Positions 36,857-47,290 of a DNA stretch of 64,000 bases are shown piece after piece. The translations under genes were made by a program, and so were the position numbers. The first letter of the stretch is position 1. Each line of letters begins with the position of its first letter. The notes under the pieces were generated by a model. The model was not told the DNA's origin. It made no database searches and saw only the letters and a list, made by a program, of their open reading frames with translations. The stretch covers positions 248,001 to 312,000 of the forward strand of contig JBCAML010000006.1 in the NCBI GenBank assembly GCA_038503075.1, in the 5' to 3' direction. The DNA comes from Gyromitra esculenta (taxonomy: Eukaryota > Ascomycota > Pezizomycetes > Pezizales > Discinaceae).

Positions 36857-37753
36857 TCCAGGCGTGGTAAATGGCTTCCGAATAGATAAGGACTCCGGCG
36901 CTCAAGCATCCAGTGCTTGAGCCATCTCTCGGCGAGGTCTCTCGGCGCCGGCCTCGGCATGCAGGCTTAAGCAAAGACATCGGGGTACGGTTTAGAATAG
37001 GAAGGAGTCCGGGATCCTTGGTGGGTAGAGAAGCAAGTATATAGATCGGGTGTGCAGACAGGCAGGCAGGAGAGCAAGTAAGTAATCAAGCGATCTTACT
37101 ACCCTTAGCACCCGCCTATGTAAATACCAGGACCTATGATTTGTGCGAGTGATGATTCATGAGTCGAGGGTACATGTAGTTCATGTCGTCTGCGTCTATT
37201 ATTCTATTATCTACTTTCTCAACTCTAGCACGTTTTTGCCGGATCGAAAACTAATAAGTTATCCCCAATCCAAATCATCATGATCAAATGTTTCCAACCA
37301 GGGCAAACCACAACACTGTTTACCCACGCTCCTCCTCCAGATAGCCAAACAAGATGAGTGAAGTCTTCTAGATAAACCCAAAGCACCAAGACTTATCCAT
37401 AATCCCTCCTCTCGAAACCATAACTTACACCAACAAGGATACAAGCAAACCCCACCCCCGGCCAAAGACACCTCCCGACATCTCCCAACCGAACCCCAAA
37501 CACCAACGCCATCAAGCTGAAACATCACAATCCCCCCTCAATCGCGATCACAGCAGTCCACGAGACCTCAAAACCATCGATTCATCCTATCTATCTATCT
37601 CCCCAGAGGGGGGAGCTCGGCGCAATCGAGTATCCAGGCTCGCGATATATCAACCCGGGGGAGCGGTGAAGAATTTAACCGGTGAATCCGAGTGAGAGAT
37701 TATGATCCGGCTATTATCGATATTGCCCAGGGGGCTCAGGCTGTTGGTTCGGC

Positions 37754-37806
37754 AGAAACAGGAACAGGAACAAGGACAGGAGCAGGAGCAGGAACAGGAA
37801 CAGGAA
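37754..37806 (+). repeat. Hexanucleotide (GGAACA/GGAGCA)n repeat
   Basis: About eight tandem GGAACA, GGAGCA and GGACA-type units on the plus strand. They lie inside a short open frame (37692-37916) that I do not consider a gene. Confidence 0.85.
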
Positions 37807-37952
37807 TGATAAGCTTCGAGAGATATTGGATTTACCTGGGGAAGGGATATCGCGGAGATGGAGATGGAGATGAGGCTACAATGGAATGTGTTTCATTGCG
37901 TGGGATCTCTAGATGAGGTACGTATGTTGTTGTTGCTGGGATTGGTGCTGTT

Positions 37953-37983
37953 GGGGGTGGGAGGGGGAGGGGGAGGGGGAGGG
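37953..37983 (+). repeat. G-run tract able to form a G-quadruplex
   Basis: The plus strand has at least five runs of three to five G separated by single T or A (GGGGGTGGGAGGGGGAGGGG), satisfying the usual four-run G-quadruplex pattern. Another G-run follows at about 38030. Confidence 0.75.
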
Positions 37984-39596
37984 TCTCTACAATGTAATGT
38001 GGTGGAGCAACAGTGTCACGGTGGCGTTGGGGGGGGAGGGCTCCATTTGAGAGGGGTTTCTTGGCAATTTTGATGTAAGGGCTTCGGCGGGATTTTCTGC
38101 TGGAGGGTTTATAAAGGGATGGAGATCCTGGTAGGTATCGTCTGTGGTATGGGAGAGTGTTTAATTAGGCCCATGATTGGCGTGGCGAATTCATGGACAT
38201 TTACATATAAAGGAGGTCAAGAGATCCAGGTACATTGCACGGTATTGGTAATCGCCAAGAAACGAAGGTAGCTTGAGGCGCCTTCTTAGAATTTTTCGGA
38301 ATATCGCACCTAGAGACTATGCAGGGCTAAATAGTAAAGGCTTGAGACCCTAGATACATGGTCCGAAACTCTACAGGCTACAGCTCATACATAACGGGGA
38401 GTCTTGGGAAAAGTATGCATCAGGTGATTCGTAAATAGCAGGTAGGGTAACTTCAATAGGAGTAGCCTGCAAAGCTGGCTGTAGACTAACCACGGATTCC
38501 ACCAGAAAACGATTCCCGAAAAATGCAAAAAAGCCCGTCACTGCAGTGCAGCTGATAAAGCGGATAAACACTCACATCCATCTCATGTTGCATCAAAACT
38601 CGGTTTATTGGAATTGAGACCTCATTGTCAATGACGCAGCTCAGCCGCCTCACGAGCAACTTCTAATACAGCCTTGCAGAAGACTACCGTACGCCTTGCG
38701 GCGAGAGAGTGATTCAAACAGCAGAAATCTTGCTCTGTTGTTATCACGAAATAAGCCTCATAAGTTTTACGCCTAAGTTACACAAGAGTGTACCTCTAGA
38801 CACATACCCACATGACCTTGGCGGGTGGGTTTACTCACTTCCCTTTGTTAACTAACTTTAATAGTCGGATGCTCGTAGGTATATCAACCAGCGGTGAAAT
38901 CCTTTCTTGCTTGCAAATGATTTTTAACGAATTCAACACCGGCTGGCCGGAGAAAACATTTTGTCCATGACGCAACATGATACTAAACTCTAATGTTGCT
39001 TCCTACGATGCCGGCCAACCTAATCGAGTTCTGGAAGAGTTTAAATCTCTCGCCAGGGAAACCATCACTAGATCGGTCATTCGATGCGTCTGTTGTCTCA
39101 CCAGCCAACGTTACACAATCCACATACGTTTACCTTCCATGTCGAACCACACAGTGTTTGGAGTCAACCTTATTCTAACAAGCATTACGACGCAATCTGT
39201 CACCCACTGCAAGATCTATTGGTTCATCGGAATTTAGCTGCATTTCGTGCGACTGGGGCAATGCTCAACACCTCCGATAGATTTTTCTATCCCAAGGCAT
39301 TTTGCCCTGAATGCGGTATTAGTGCTGAATACCACCAGAATTTAGGCGAATTTAGTGCAACTCGATCTGTTCCACATTCGACATCCATGGTGTTGGGAAG
39401 TGCTAGAGTACAAGCCTCACAGGTTAGCAAGGATTGTGCTTATAATAACGCGATTACACCAGCCAGGCGATGTGTAACGGCATGTGAATATAAAGAGCCA
39501 ACTTTCTTCCTTAGTTTCGCCCATTCACCAATACCTATGGAAAATAGGTCGATATCATTGAATCCTACCACTGTAATCCCATAATATTAGTTCACC

Positions 39597-40637
39597 ATGG
39601 CCACTGATTGGGCTCCTCCAGGGTACGGTAATGAATCAGCACCACCATCCTACATCGATGGCGGTCCCAGCTCTGCGCCCCCACCAAGGGATACCAAATC
39701 CATCGTTGCCCAAAAATTATTTGTTCAGTCCATCGACATTTCTGGTATATACCGGCGCCGTTTCTTTGTCCCGGCAGATCCTACTTCAGATTCAGATCCA
39801 TATAACGCTGTGAGCTCCTTGGCCTTAGGCAATAGAGAGACACGAACCCCACTTTACACTCTAAAGCACCACGGAGCACATTCAAGCATGTCCCCACGCG
39901 GTAGTATGTCTGCCAAAGGACTCCAGCAGCCCGACTTTACACTTTACTTGGGCGAGGGAGACGAAGGACCGGTGGTAGCCGTTGGTATGATTCATAACAA
40001 CAAGCTGCAAAAGGGAATTGGTGCAGTCCGCTTTTTCCCACGGAGCAGCAGTAACGACGGCGTTGGAGAATCTTCGAGTTCAGCTACCGAGAGACCAAGT
40101 ACCATCATCCACCAATCTGGGGAGAAAAAGTATGTGTTTGAGCTAGATGGGAAGCAGCTAGAATGGGAAGAGGTTGGTCCCGGGGAACCAGCACCACCTC
40201 CGCCTCCGCCTCCGCCTCCGGTCGTACAGCAAACACCCTCCGGAGGTGGCCTTTTCGCCAAACTCAAGAGCAAGATCGGTAGTCCTCCGAGGACACCTCC
40301 GACCGCATTACCCCCTAGAGAAACCGTATCACTACACCTTAGATGCTACGATCCCGATACTGGTGTTCGGGGTCATATCGCAACACTCACCGAGCTCCAG
40401 CCATTGTTGAGTGCAGAATATCTTTACCGACACGCACCACCTGTGTACAAGGACGGCCATAGTTGTTTACTAGAAATCCATGATCCGTTTTATACCTTTC
40501 TAGGAGCTAGTTCTGATGCTGCAAGAGACTTGACGGTGGCGACGTTGTCATTAATATTCGAATTTATTCGAAGGGAGACGATGAAGAATAAAAACAGGAG
40601 TCTATTGTCTGGAAATCCCCTAGGTACTATTGCATGA
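39597..40637 (+). CDS. Intronless protein of unknown function
   Basis: One exon, 346 residues. The start lies in a good context (TTCACCATGGCC). Residues 1-35 are Pro/Ser-rich. Residues about 105-195 alternate short hydrophobic and charged strands, for example FTLYLGEGDEGPVVAVGMI, GIGAVRFF and KKYVFELDGKQLEWEEV. This is reminiscent of the tubby/LURP-one fold found in many fungal unknowns. That match is only an impression. A proline run (nine Pro) follows at about 202-210. Residues 240-346 are predicted mixed alpha/beta (SLHLRCYDPDTG, ATLSLIFEFIRRETMKNKNR). No signal peptide or membrane helix. Codon use looks coding along the whole length. Confidence 0.7.
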   Translation: MATDWAPPGYGNESAPPSYIDGGPSSAPPPRDTKSIVAQKLFVQSIDISGIYRRRFFVPADPTSDSDPYNAVSSLALGNRETRTPLYTLKHHGAHSSMSPRGSMSAKGLQQPDFTLYLGEGDEGPVVAVGMIHNNKLQKGIGAVRFFPRSSSNDGVGESSSSATERPSTIIHQSGEKKYVFELDGKQLEWEEVGPGEPAPPPPPPPPPVVQQTPSGGGLFAKLKSKIGSPPRTPPTALPPRETVSLHLRCYDPDTGVRGHIATLTELQPLLSAEYLYRHAPPVYKDGHSCLLEIHDPFYTFLGASSDAARDLTVATLSLIFEFIRRETMKNKNRSLLSGNPLGTIA

Positions 40638-41264
40638 TAGCGTCCTAGAACGTGTTTTCGGGGTTTGGGGCTACGCTACTCTTAGTTTTCTGGTCATCTG
40701 CCAGTCAGAAGTCTTGGGTTATAGATTTTGTGGGGATTTAGAAGATACGTTGGGCATTTTCCACTCTTGAATTAGCATGTATCAAGTTTATAATGATTTA
40801 TCCTTCGTTTTTTTCTTCCTTGCGAATTCGTTTGTAGCTTTTCCAAAACCTTAGTACTAGGTGCTGCGCTGTAACGTCTTCTCTTGTGCAACCTCAATCA
40901 ACTGGCCTTAGGGGAACTAAAACCTCCCCATAATACGCCTACTTAGATAGGCCCTGGTGAATCAGCAGTGTCCAAGATTCTTTAATAGAGAGCACTTTAT
41001 AACAGTCAAACAGCACCAAGACTTTGCCGCTGAAAATCACCGTGATATCGATAGCGGTGCATAAAACACGCGCGACAGACGCATGACCGAGGCGCGTCGG
41101 CAGCATCACTCGGTAACTATTACTAACCGCTAAACGATACTTCATGTCTGTTCAACCGTTGAACCACCTGAGTGTTAGGTTAATATAAAGCTTGAAACCC
41201 TCCAGTACCTAAACCCTAAAATTAGGGATCTGGCTTGTGCATAGAGATCGGTCTTCAGACAACG
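40638..41264. other. Intergenic with a telo-box-like site
   Basis: Nothing coding is supported. At about 41208-41226 the sequence CCTAAACCCTAAAATTAGGG contains two CCTAAA-type units and one inverted TTAGGG, similar to fungal telomere repeats. Confidence 0.4.
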
Positions 41265-41477
41265 ATGCGAATCCCCAAATGTGACATGATCTCAACGCTT
41301 CTTCTTCTTCTAGCCATAGCTTTGATGAACACCTCCGCTTCTTACTTATCCGTCGATCCGACGGATGGGGCTCTTACAAAACGTGCAGGTGACTGGAAAC
41401 ATAATATTCGTGTTCGAATCCGGACACTTAATTCAGTTGATCAGGATTCAGGCCCGTCTATTGAAATTATATCATAA
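41265..41477 (+). CDS. Candidate small secreted peptide precursor with KR site
   Basis: A 70-residue frame. The start MRIPKCDMISTLLLLLAIAL is a good signal peptide. Cleavage is likely near NTSAS, about residue 29. A short acidic pro-part (SVDPTDGALTKR) ends in a dibasic KR, the usual Kex2 site. About 33 residues remain (AGDWKHNIRVRIRTLNSVDQ...). This plan of signal, propeptide, KR and short product is that of fungal secreted peptides and Kex2-processed effectors. There is only one KR and no repeated unit. The frame is isolated, without splice partners, so it may still be chance. Confidence 0.4.
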   Translation: MRIPKCDMISTLLLLLAIALMNTSASYLSVDPTDGALTKRAGDWKHNIRVRIRTLNSVDQDSGPSIEIIS

Positions 41478-42848
41478 GATGGCTAGCTAGATAAACTTGA
41501 GGATAAAGACTATTCCTAAGAATATATCCGCTCATAAACATAAAGGACGAATTAAGATGAGGGTGGGAGCTATGTTTTTGTTGGAATAAGGTGCTCTCAC
41601 CTATAATACTATTGTGGCGGTACATTCGGAGTAACGCGGATGGATGTTTAGCCGACGGAGGATTTACTTTGTATTAGCCCGACGGGCATATTTCCTTGCG
41701 GTAACGGGATTGTTGAATGAAGAACAAGGAGTATTTAGTTGGGGGATTTCAGTAGTTAAATCAGTATCGAAAATAGTCATTTATTCCTCACACTATCTTA
41801 TAACGTTTCAAAAGTTTTAATGTTTATACTAGGCTCGGGTCTTGGGAGCTTGGGATTGGCCATGGGACGTAGGGGTATATATATTGGTGGGGTATGAGGG
41901 GTCTTTGATGGATAGTTTGAACTGTGTTGGGCCTTTTGTTGTTTCTTTTCTCAGAGAGCGGTACTGTTTTTTGTTTTCTGTTTTTTGTTTATGGCGGAAA
42001 TCAAACCGAGGATGGCTACTTCGAATAGAATTTTATGAATATATATATACGTCTTTAGTTATAGATATATGGTTTCAAGTTGTCCATTCGAGACAGGTTT
42101 CTGCTAGCTTGCTCTAAAAGACTTCCGTTTCCCCCAGAGTTTCGGCCATGCTGCCTGCGTATTGGTGTTCGCGTTCATACCAATCCAGTTGGCGAATAGG
42201 GAATTCGTTTATAACTCTTGAGTCGTTATATCCCATATTTGATTCTGACCACCCAGCTCTAGAGACCACTACTGGTACACGGCGCGGACTGTGTTGGCAC
42301 GAGTGATAGCTCATGGTTCTTAAATAGTTGAGGTCCGGGATGGCAGCCGACATCCGATGACCATACTCTTTATAAGATCTTGAGATTAAAGATATACTCT
42401 ACGCGGCTATACGGATGACGCAAACCCCCGCACGATCCGGCCAAGTCCGGGTATCGGCACAATTTACTCGCAGCAGCACGCATTTGCATTTCCATAATTG
42501 CTGGGGATACCACAAACCCATTTATGGGTCCTGGCGCCCAGGTACTTGGTTCTTAAGTTCCACAAATATACTCCGACCACCTCTAACACTATATCCATAT
42601 CTCCTGGAGTTTCCACTTTAGATTTATACACCATATTTAGACGTTTAGATTCGAAAAAGAAACCATGATAATTTATAAATATTTATCCAACGTGAAAGAT
42701 TTCATACATCGAACACCGGTCCATGCGTGAAGATCCAACAAATAAGAAAACGGGAAAACAATAATTACACCAGAGGCTACCCATGCGATCCCGACACTCC
42801 GTCAGTAGAGAGCCTATAAACTCTCAGAAAAAGACGTCTAATGCCCAT
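41478..42848. other. Intergenic, nothing firm
   Basis: Short frames only (for example 41842-42117). This is the 3' flank of the ferric reductase gene. Confidence 0.45.
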
Positions 42849-44897
42849 TTAACCCCATCCAAACTGCTCGCAGTGAAGAGTGACACTCGGCCCACTGATG
42901 GTAATGCTGTCGGCTACCGCGTTTCTGGCAACGCGCATAAGCTCCGTTGGGCCACAAGCTATTAAAAAAATTAGTATTTCTAAAAAGAACCATTTGAGAG
43001 TTAATAAGGAATTTACCTCCAACAGCGACTGTATCTCGTTGCTCGGCTGTTTTCACAACCTCTTTGACGATAAACGTAAGATCCGGTCTCCCGGCAAGTG
43101 TCTCAATGTGGAACATCGGTCTTTGGTCCATCTGAGCCTCTAAATTCGCAGAGTAGCGTTTCGAAAGCCGTTTTTCACGGATTACGTCTGCTTGTTTTCC
43201 TACTCCCAATTCCTTTTGAAGAACATCTAGACCTTCGTTTGAACCTGTTGCTTCCGATTGTTCGTTGGTTGCATCAGACTCATTCTCTTGAATGTATAGA
43301 GAGCGACGAACGTCATTCTCAGCTGCTGCAAACTCCTCGATAGGTTGACTAGTTACAATGGGGTCTGTTTTTGAGGTGACGTAGATACTTAGGTTGACGA
43401 TTGGTGATTTTTTCAACTCTTTTATCTCGTCTTCGTACCACGTTAGGTGGCCTAGGCAAAATCTATCAGTAAATATGCTTCCAAAACTGGAGAGAGAATC
43501 GTGCACTCACGCTCATCCTTGATGACCCAAACCAACTCCAAGTGTGTGACGACAATACGATGCACATTCCTCACAATCTCAACCGCGATTGGGAATAAAA
43601 AGGCACCGCCGCTGCCACCAGCAAAGAGAACGACTTTGTTCATCCTCTTAAAGTCGGGTACAGCACCGTAAGGCCCATCGATATAAGCCTTGACTTGCTT
43701 ATACGGATGTTTTAAAGCGTACTTGTGAAGATCTAAAGTGAACCCCTTTTGAGCACGGATCACGAACTCAATTCTGTCTGAAGAAGATATTGTGAACGGA
43801 TGTGATTGGAACTTTCGGATCCCGGGAATAGTGATAAATGCGTGCGAGCCTGGTTGACAGTTGATAGGTTTCGCGAAGATTACCTTTGTTGCTAGGCCTG
43901 AAAGGGGAACAAGAGTCGCAGAGTTGTTGAAGCTATAGTAGATGAGACGTGTGGTGCGAATAACTCTATCAACGCACCAGAAAGCACCGACACCGATTAT
44001 CGCGCCCGCAAACTTATGTGGCTTGTGGAGTCCAAGAAATACCACGGCGATAATAAACATTGCAATATGGATGAGATAGAATATCTCATAGAACCTCCGA
44101 CGAATGAATTGCAAAGACGACGCAAAGATTATGTTGAACGCTGCAAAAGCGATCCAACCATGGACCTGCTCTTCATCTCTCATCTTAGCCGTATTGCGAG
44201 CGATCGTGAGTATTGCGGTATAGGTACTATTAGAGATTAGAAAGTGAAGTTACAACCTAATTAGGGGTAGATCATACTAAATATGCAAACACGAATAAAA
44301 CCAAATTGTACGACCAACCCATCGATGAAGGACGTTAAGTCGTTCATGAGAATATCCAGTCAAGAATGCAAGAGGTGTGTTCTTCATCGCGAGGAGAAAG
44401 GCGAGGGCAGCATTACATACAGCCATCCTTAAATGACTACTTAGTATTATCACGACCTGAAAGCTAGAAAGAAAGTACATACCAACCACATCTCTTCGCA
44501 AACAGTGAATACGGAGAGGCCCCCACAAATTTTACATCGTAGAAAGTGATTGTTGCGTTGATTCCACAGTATATTAAAATCAAAAGCAGATGTCCACCGG
44601 AAGACACCTTAGGGAGTTTTCGAAGAAAGGTTCGGCGAAATACCCTAAAAATTTATGTATTTTATTAGAAAGTGGCATAAAAAGGATATTTGGATATAAA
44701 TAATACCTAGATGGAACCGCAAGAATCTTTGCTAAGGTTCCTCGTCTGCCTTGGAGATGAAATAGGGATCTCCCAAAGTGTGCAAGAACGAATATTCCAA
44801 TCAATCCCCCAAATGCGCATGCGTACCTCCAGGCAGCAGTCTTGTTAGCTGCAAGTGCCAGCACAGAAGCTGCAACACTGTGCCCACTTGTGGCCAT
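42849..44897 (-). CDS. Ferric reductase (FRE/NOX-type flavocytochrome)
   Basis: Six exons on the minus strand: 44707-44897, 44483-44644, 44278-44427, 43511-44226, 43017-43451 and 42849-42958, giving 587 residues. Introns are 51-62 nt and every junction keeps frame. The N-terminal half has several membrane helices with the ferric-reductase histidines (HLLLILIYCG, HERLNVLHRWVGRTIWFYSC, HGWIAFAAFN, FYLIHIAMFI), which would hold two hemes. The C-terminal half is cytosolic: HPFTISSSD for FAD (about residue 310), DGPYG, GGSGGAFLFP for NADPH (about 370), and the terminal ACGPTELM NADPH-binding block (about 552). It moves electrons from NADPH across the plasma membrane to reduce ferric chelates before iron uptake. 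The acidic insert between the NADPH motifs (about residues 425-500) is longer than the core fold needs. No transporter gene is adjacent. Confidence 0.9.
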
Positions 44898-45508
44898 TGT
44901 TCTTCGATGCAAAATGCTTGGTTTGCAGAGTTCAAATCCAGAATGAGTGTGACAAGTAGCTAGACTTATAAAGATGTAAATCAATCAATCTTGAACCTGC
45001 TTTATCAAGTATAATATAGAGATAGAATAAGTAACGGATTTTGCGGAGCCCCGATCCGCCTTTGACAAGCTAGGGGAAGAAAGTAATCCACTACACAGCC
45101 GTCTTAGGATGACGATACGATTTGAAAGCATGAGCATTTGATCAATTTCCAGGGTGATAAACAGACTCCCAATATGCGTCTGTGTTGCTTGTTGCTTTTT
45201 ACACCACCCATTCAGAGAGAAACAACATTCGATACCCATGAAAACAAGTTTCTATTCCAAATTCTCACGGCATCAGCTGTGCTTGACGTTCAAAGCGCAA
45301 GTGATAAATAAGATTGATAGTGACAACATGCAAAGGTGTGGGGGGCATGCCTGCTTCTCTACATCTCACCCAGAAATCTGATGCAGTTTCACCACATGCA
45401 GTCCCCAGACATGCAATAATAACGAAGAATGTTAGATATCGTATTATCGATGAATCTTTCACGTCAAGTTTCTCCGGAGATCGTCGCCGGAACCCATTAT
45501 TGTCCGTG
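44898..45508. other. 5' flank of the ferric reductase gene
   Basis: A minus-strand frame at 45265-45519 carries a hydrophobic stretch (YLTFFVIIACLGTACG) but has no ATG and no clear splice to its neighbour. No GATA-type iron-repressor pair was assigned. Confidence 0.35.
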
Positions 45509-46421
45509 CTAACTGACAATTCTGATATTACAGTTGATTAAACATGTGCAAGAATCCCTGGCAGGATAGCGGAGTGACGGGGAAAACCCCGAATGGGTCT
45601 CTCGGATCATGGATTTTGTAAAGTCTCTTGCTCGACTGATTCTACATGCTCCAAATTGTCGCGACTCCCAGGCTTGAGCTCTATGTACGATTTTCCAGCG
45701 GGAATCGGAAAAACTTGTTTCTTCTGACACAGAGACATCAACTGTGATTCGGACGGCATACCCACTCTTCATGCAAATTCTTTAGGCACACATTATGCGA
45801 TCGGTGGTGGGCGAAACCGCCATATCGCACGTACCATCGCCAATATAATCGAATTCAAAGTTTGCAAATGACCATGAGAGTGCTCTGATATCCAGAGAGC
45901 CATATATTTCTTGTGTTATATCTTTCGCATTGCTAGTGATCTTCGAAAATATAATTCTGTCTCCTATAAACACGTGAATAGAAAGATAAGCTTCGATTTG
46001 AAGTGCTGACAGATCTCCAAGAAAGGCGACGATCAGCCCCTGCAGTAGCTGGCGATCAGGACGCGCAAGCCGTTCCTGAACATCATTGATTTCCTCAAAA
46101 AGTATTGTCATGACTAAATCACCACCTCGGTGAGAGCCTGCAAAAGAAAAAAATCTCGAATGAGTATTTCTAGTTGCGACAAGGTGATCCATTCTCCTCA
46201 CTCACGCACAAGAAAAGATCTGGCCCAGCTCTCGCGTGGGTCAAGCACCTTGATTTGTTCGTAATCGTATCTGCGTCACAGTTAGCTAGATACACGCGTA
46301 TGCAGAGTGACCGACATCTCAAGCCATGAGCATATTTGAGGATGGCAAGTTCCAGAGCGGTTTCCACATTGAGCTCGGCGAAACTAATAACGGTTGAACC
46401 CTTTGCCCAAGCTTGAAGCAT
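45509..46421 (-). CDS. Unknown protein, four exons
   Basis: Proposed exons on the minus strand: 46312-46421, 46206-46270, 45790-46137 and 45509-45741, giving 251 residues. The second intron (68 nt, GTGAGT to TTTTGCAG) is strong. The first (41 nt, GTCACT donor) and third (48 nt, GTGCCT donor) are weaker but keep frame. The exon peptides run on smoothly: ILKYAHGLRCR, YDYEQIKVLDPRESWARSFL, then RSHRGGDLVMTILFEEINDV. There is no signal peptide or clear catalytic motif. The pattern suggests a soluble alpha/beta protein. ATG 46421 is preceded by an in-frame TAA. The gene could reach further on either side; I do not recognise it. Confidence 0.5.
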
Positions 46422-46849
46422 GCGAACTCGCGTTTAGAGCGCTCTACCTCCAGTCCAGACCACTGGCTATAATTTATCGACGACGTCCAAGCCAATTCGA
46501 ATCGGGAGCGAAGGTCTAAATTCCGTAAAAAGGGATAAGCTATGTGACGAAATATATCGAAAGCGATATACAGTTCGATAACCGTTTGTGGAATTTCTTC
46601 GCCCCCATGTCCGGAAAATTCAAATCAGCCTATCTGGGCAGCAGGGGTAAAGCTAAGCTTCTCGGGAAGCACGTTTTTTATTTCCGTAACGAGTGTTTGT
46701 CAGTAATGACAATTCTCTCGTGGACCGGAATAACGATTAGTATGACCCGATTATATGCGTGTACGGTAGCACTTTGCATGCAGACATACCTGACTTCTAG
46801 CTCAAAGCGAAACCACCATCACACCGTCACACCGTCAAAAAAAAAAACT

Positions 46850-47290
46850 TTATCTAGTTCTGAACTCGCAAAATCGTTTTCGTCTATCATTCTCGGACGG
46901 GATTGGATTCACGAGGATCTGACCAGTTTTGGCATCGGAGAAATGAAGTGTGAAAGCTAGTCAATAACCATGGTTTTTTTCGGCCCATTCATCTAATAAA
47001 ACGCTACCCCAGATTTCATACTCCCATGGGCGAAAGGCGGGGTATGTTAAACGCCTTGTAAGATTGCCGATTTCCGGTCTCTGATATTAATACTTCAGCT
47101 GGTGCAAACCAAGAAATAAGCTCACCACACCTATGAGGATTTCGGTCTTAAGGCCCGATCTGTCGGTGAACTAAATTGGTGTATTCGCTCCAAGAGCTAG
47201 GTCAAGGCGTGTCCGAATGAAGATTCTAGAAACAATCAATTTGATTTATTTTAGCAAGAAGGAAGAACTTGAGTGCTTTAGTCGGCTATA
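46850..47290 (-). pseudogene. Decayed coding frame with three to four internal stops
   Basis: One minus-strand frame shows successive coding-like segments: TRLDLALGANTPI, FTDRSGLKTEILIGV, RPEIGNLTRRLTYPAFRPWE, WGSVLLDEWAEKNHGY and FTLHFSDAKTGQILVNPIPS. They are separated by TAA, TAG, TAA and TGA. All these stops could come from CAA, CAG or CGA by C-to-T change, as in repeat-induced point mutation. One of them lies inside a possible 45 nt intron (GTGAGC to ATCAG), so some may be spliced out. No family recognised. The segments are only moderately longer than chance. Confidence 0.3.

Larger units (their letters stand above)
36857..39596. other. Intergenic with simple repeats
   Basis: No firm gene. 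A 166-codon frame at 39084-39584 is in the same frame as the next gene but is separated from it by TAA and TAG in the 12 nt between them; it shows no domain. TACATGTA occurs at 37171. Simple repeats at 37.75-38.0 kb are listed separately. Confidence 0.4.

Noticed and set aside
39084..39584. A 166-codon frame directly before the intronless gene, in the same frame
   Set aside because: TAA and TAG separate it from the ATG at 39597, there is no domain, and no intron would join the two.
46544..46960. A 138-codon plus-strand frame
   Set aside because: Starts from GTG, and the better coding signal in this stretch lies on the opposite strand.
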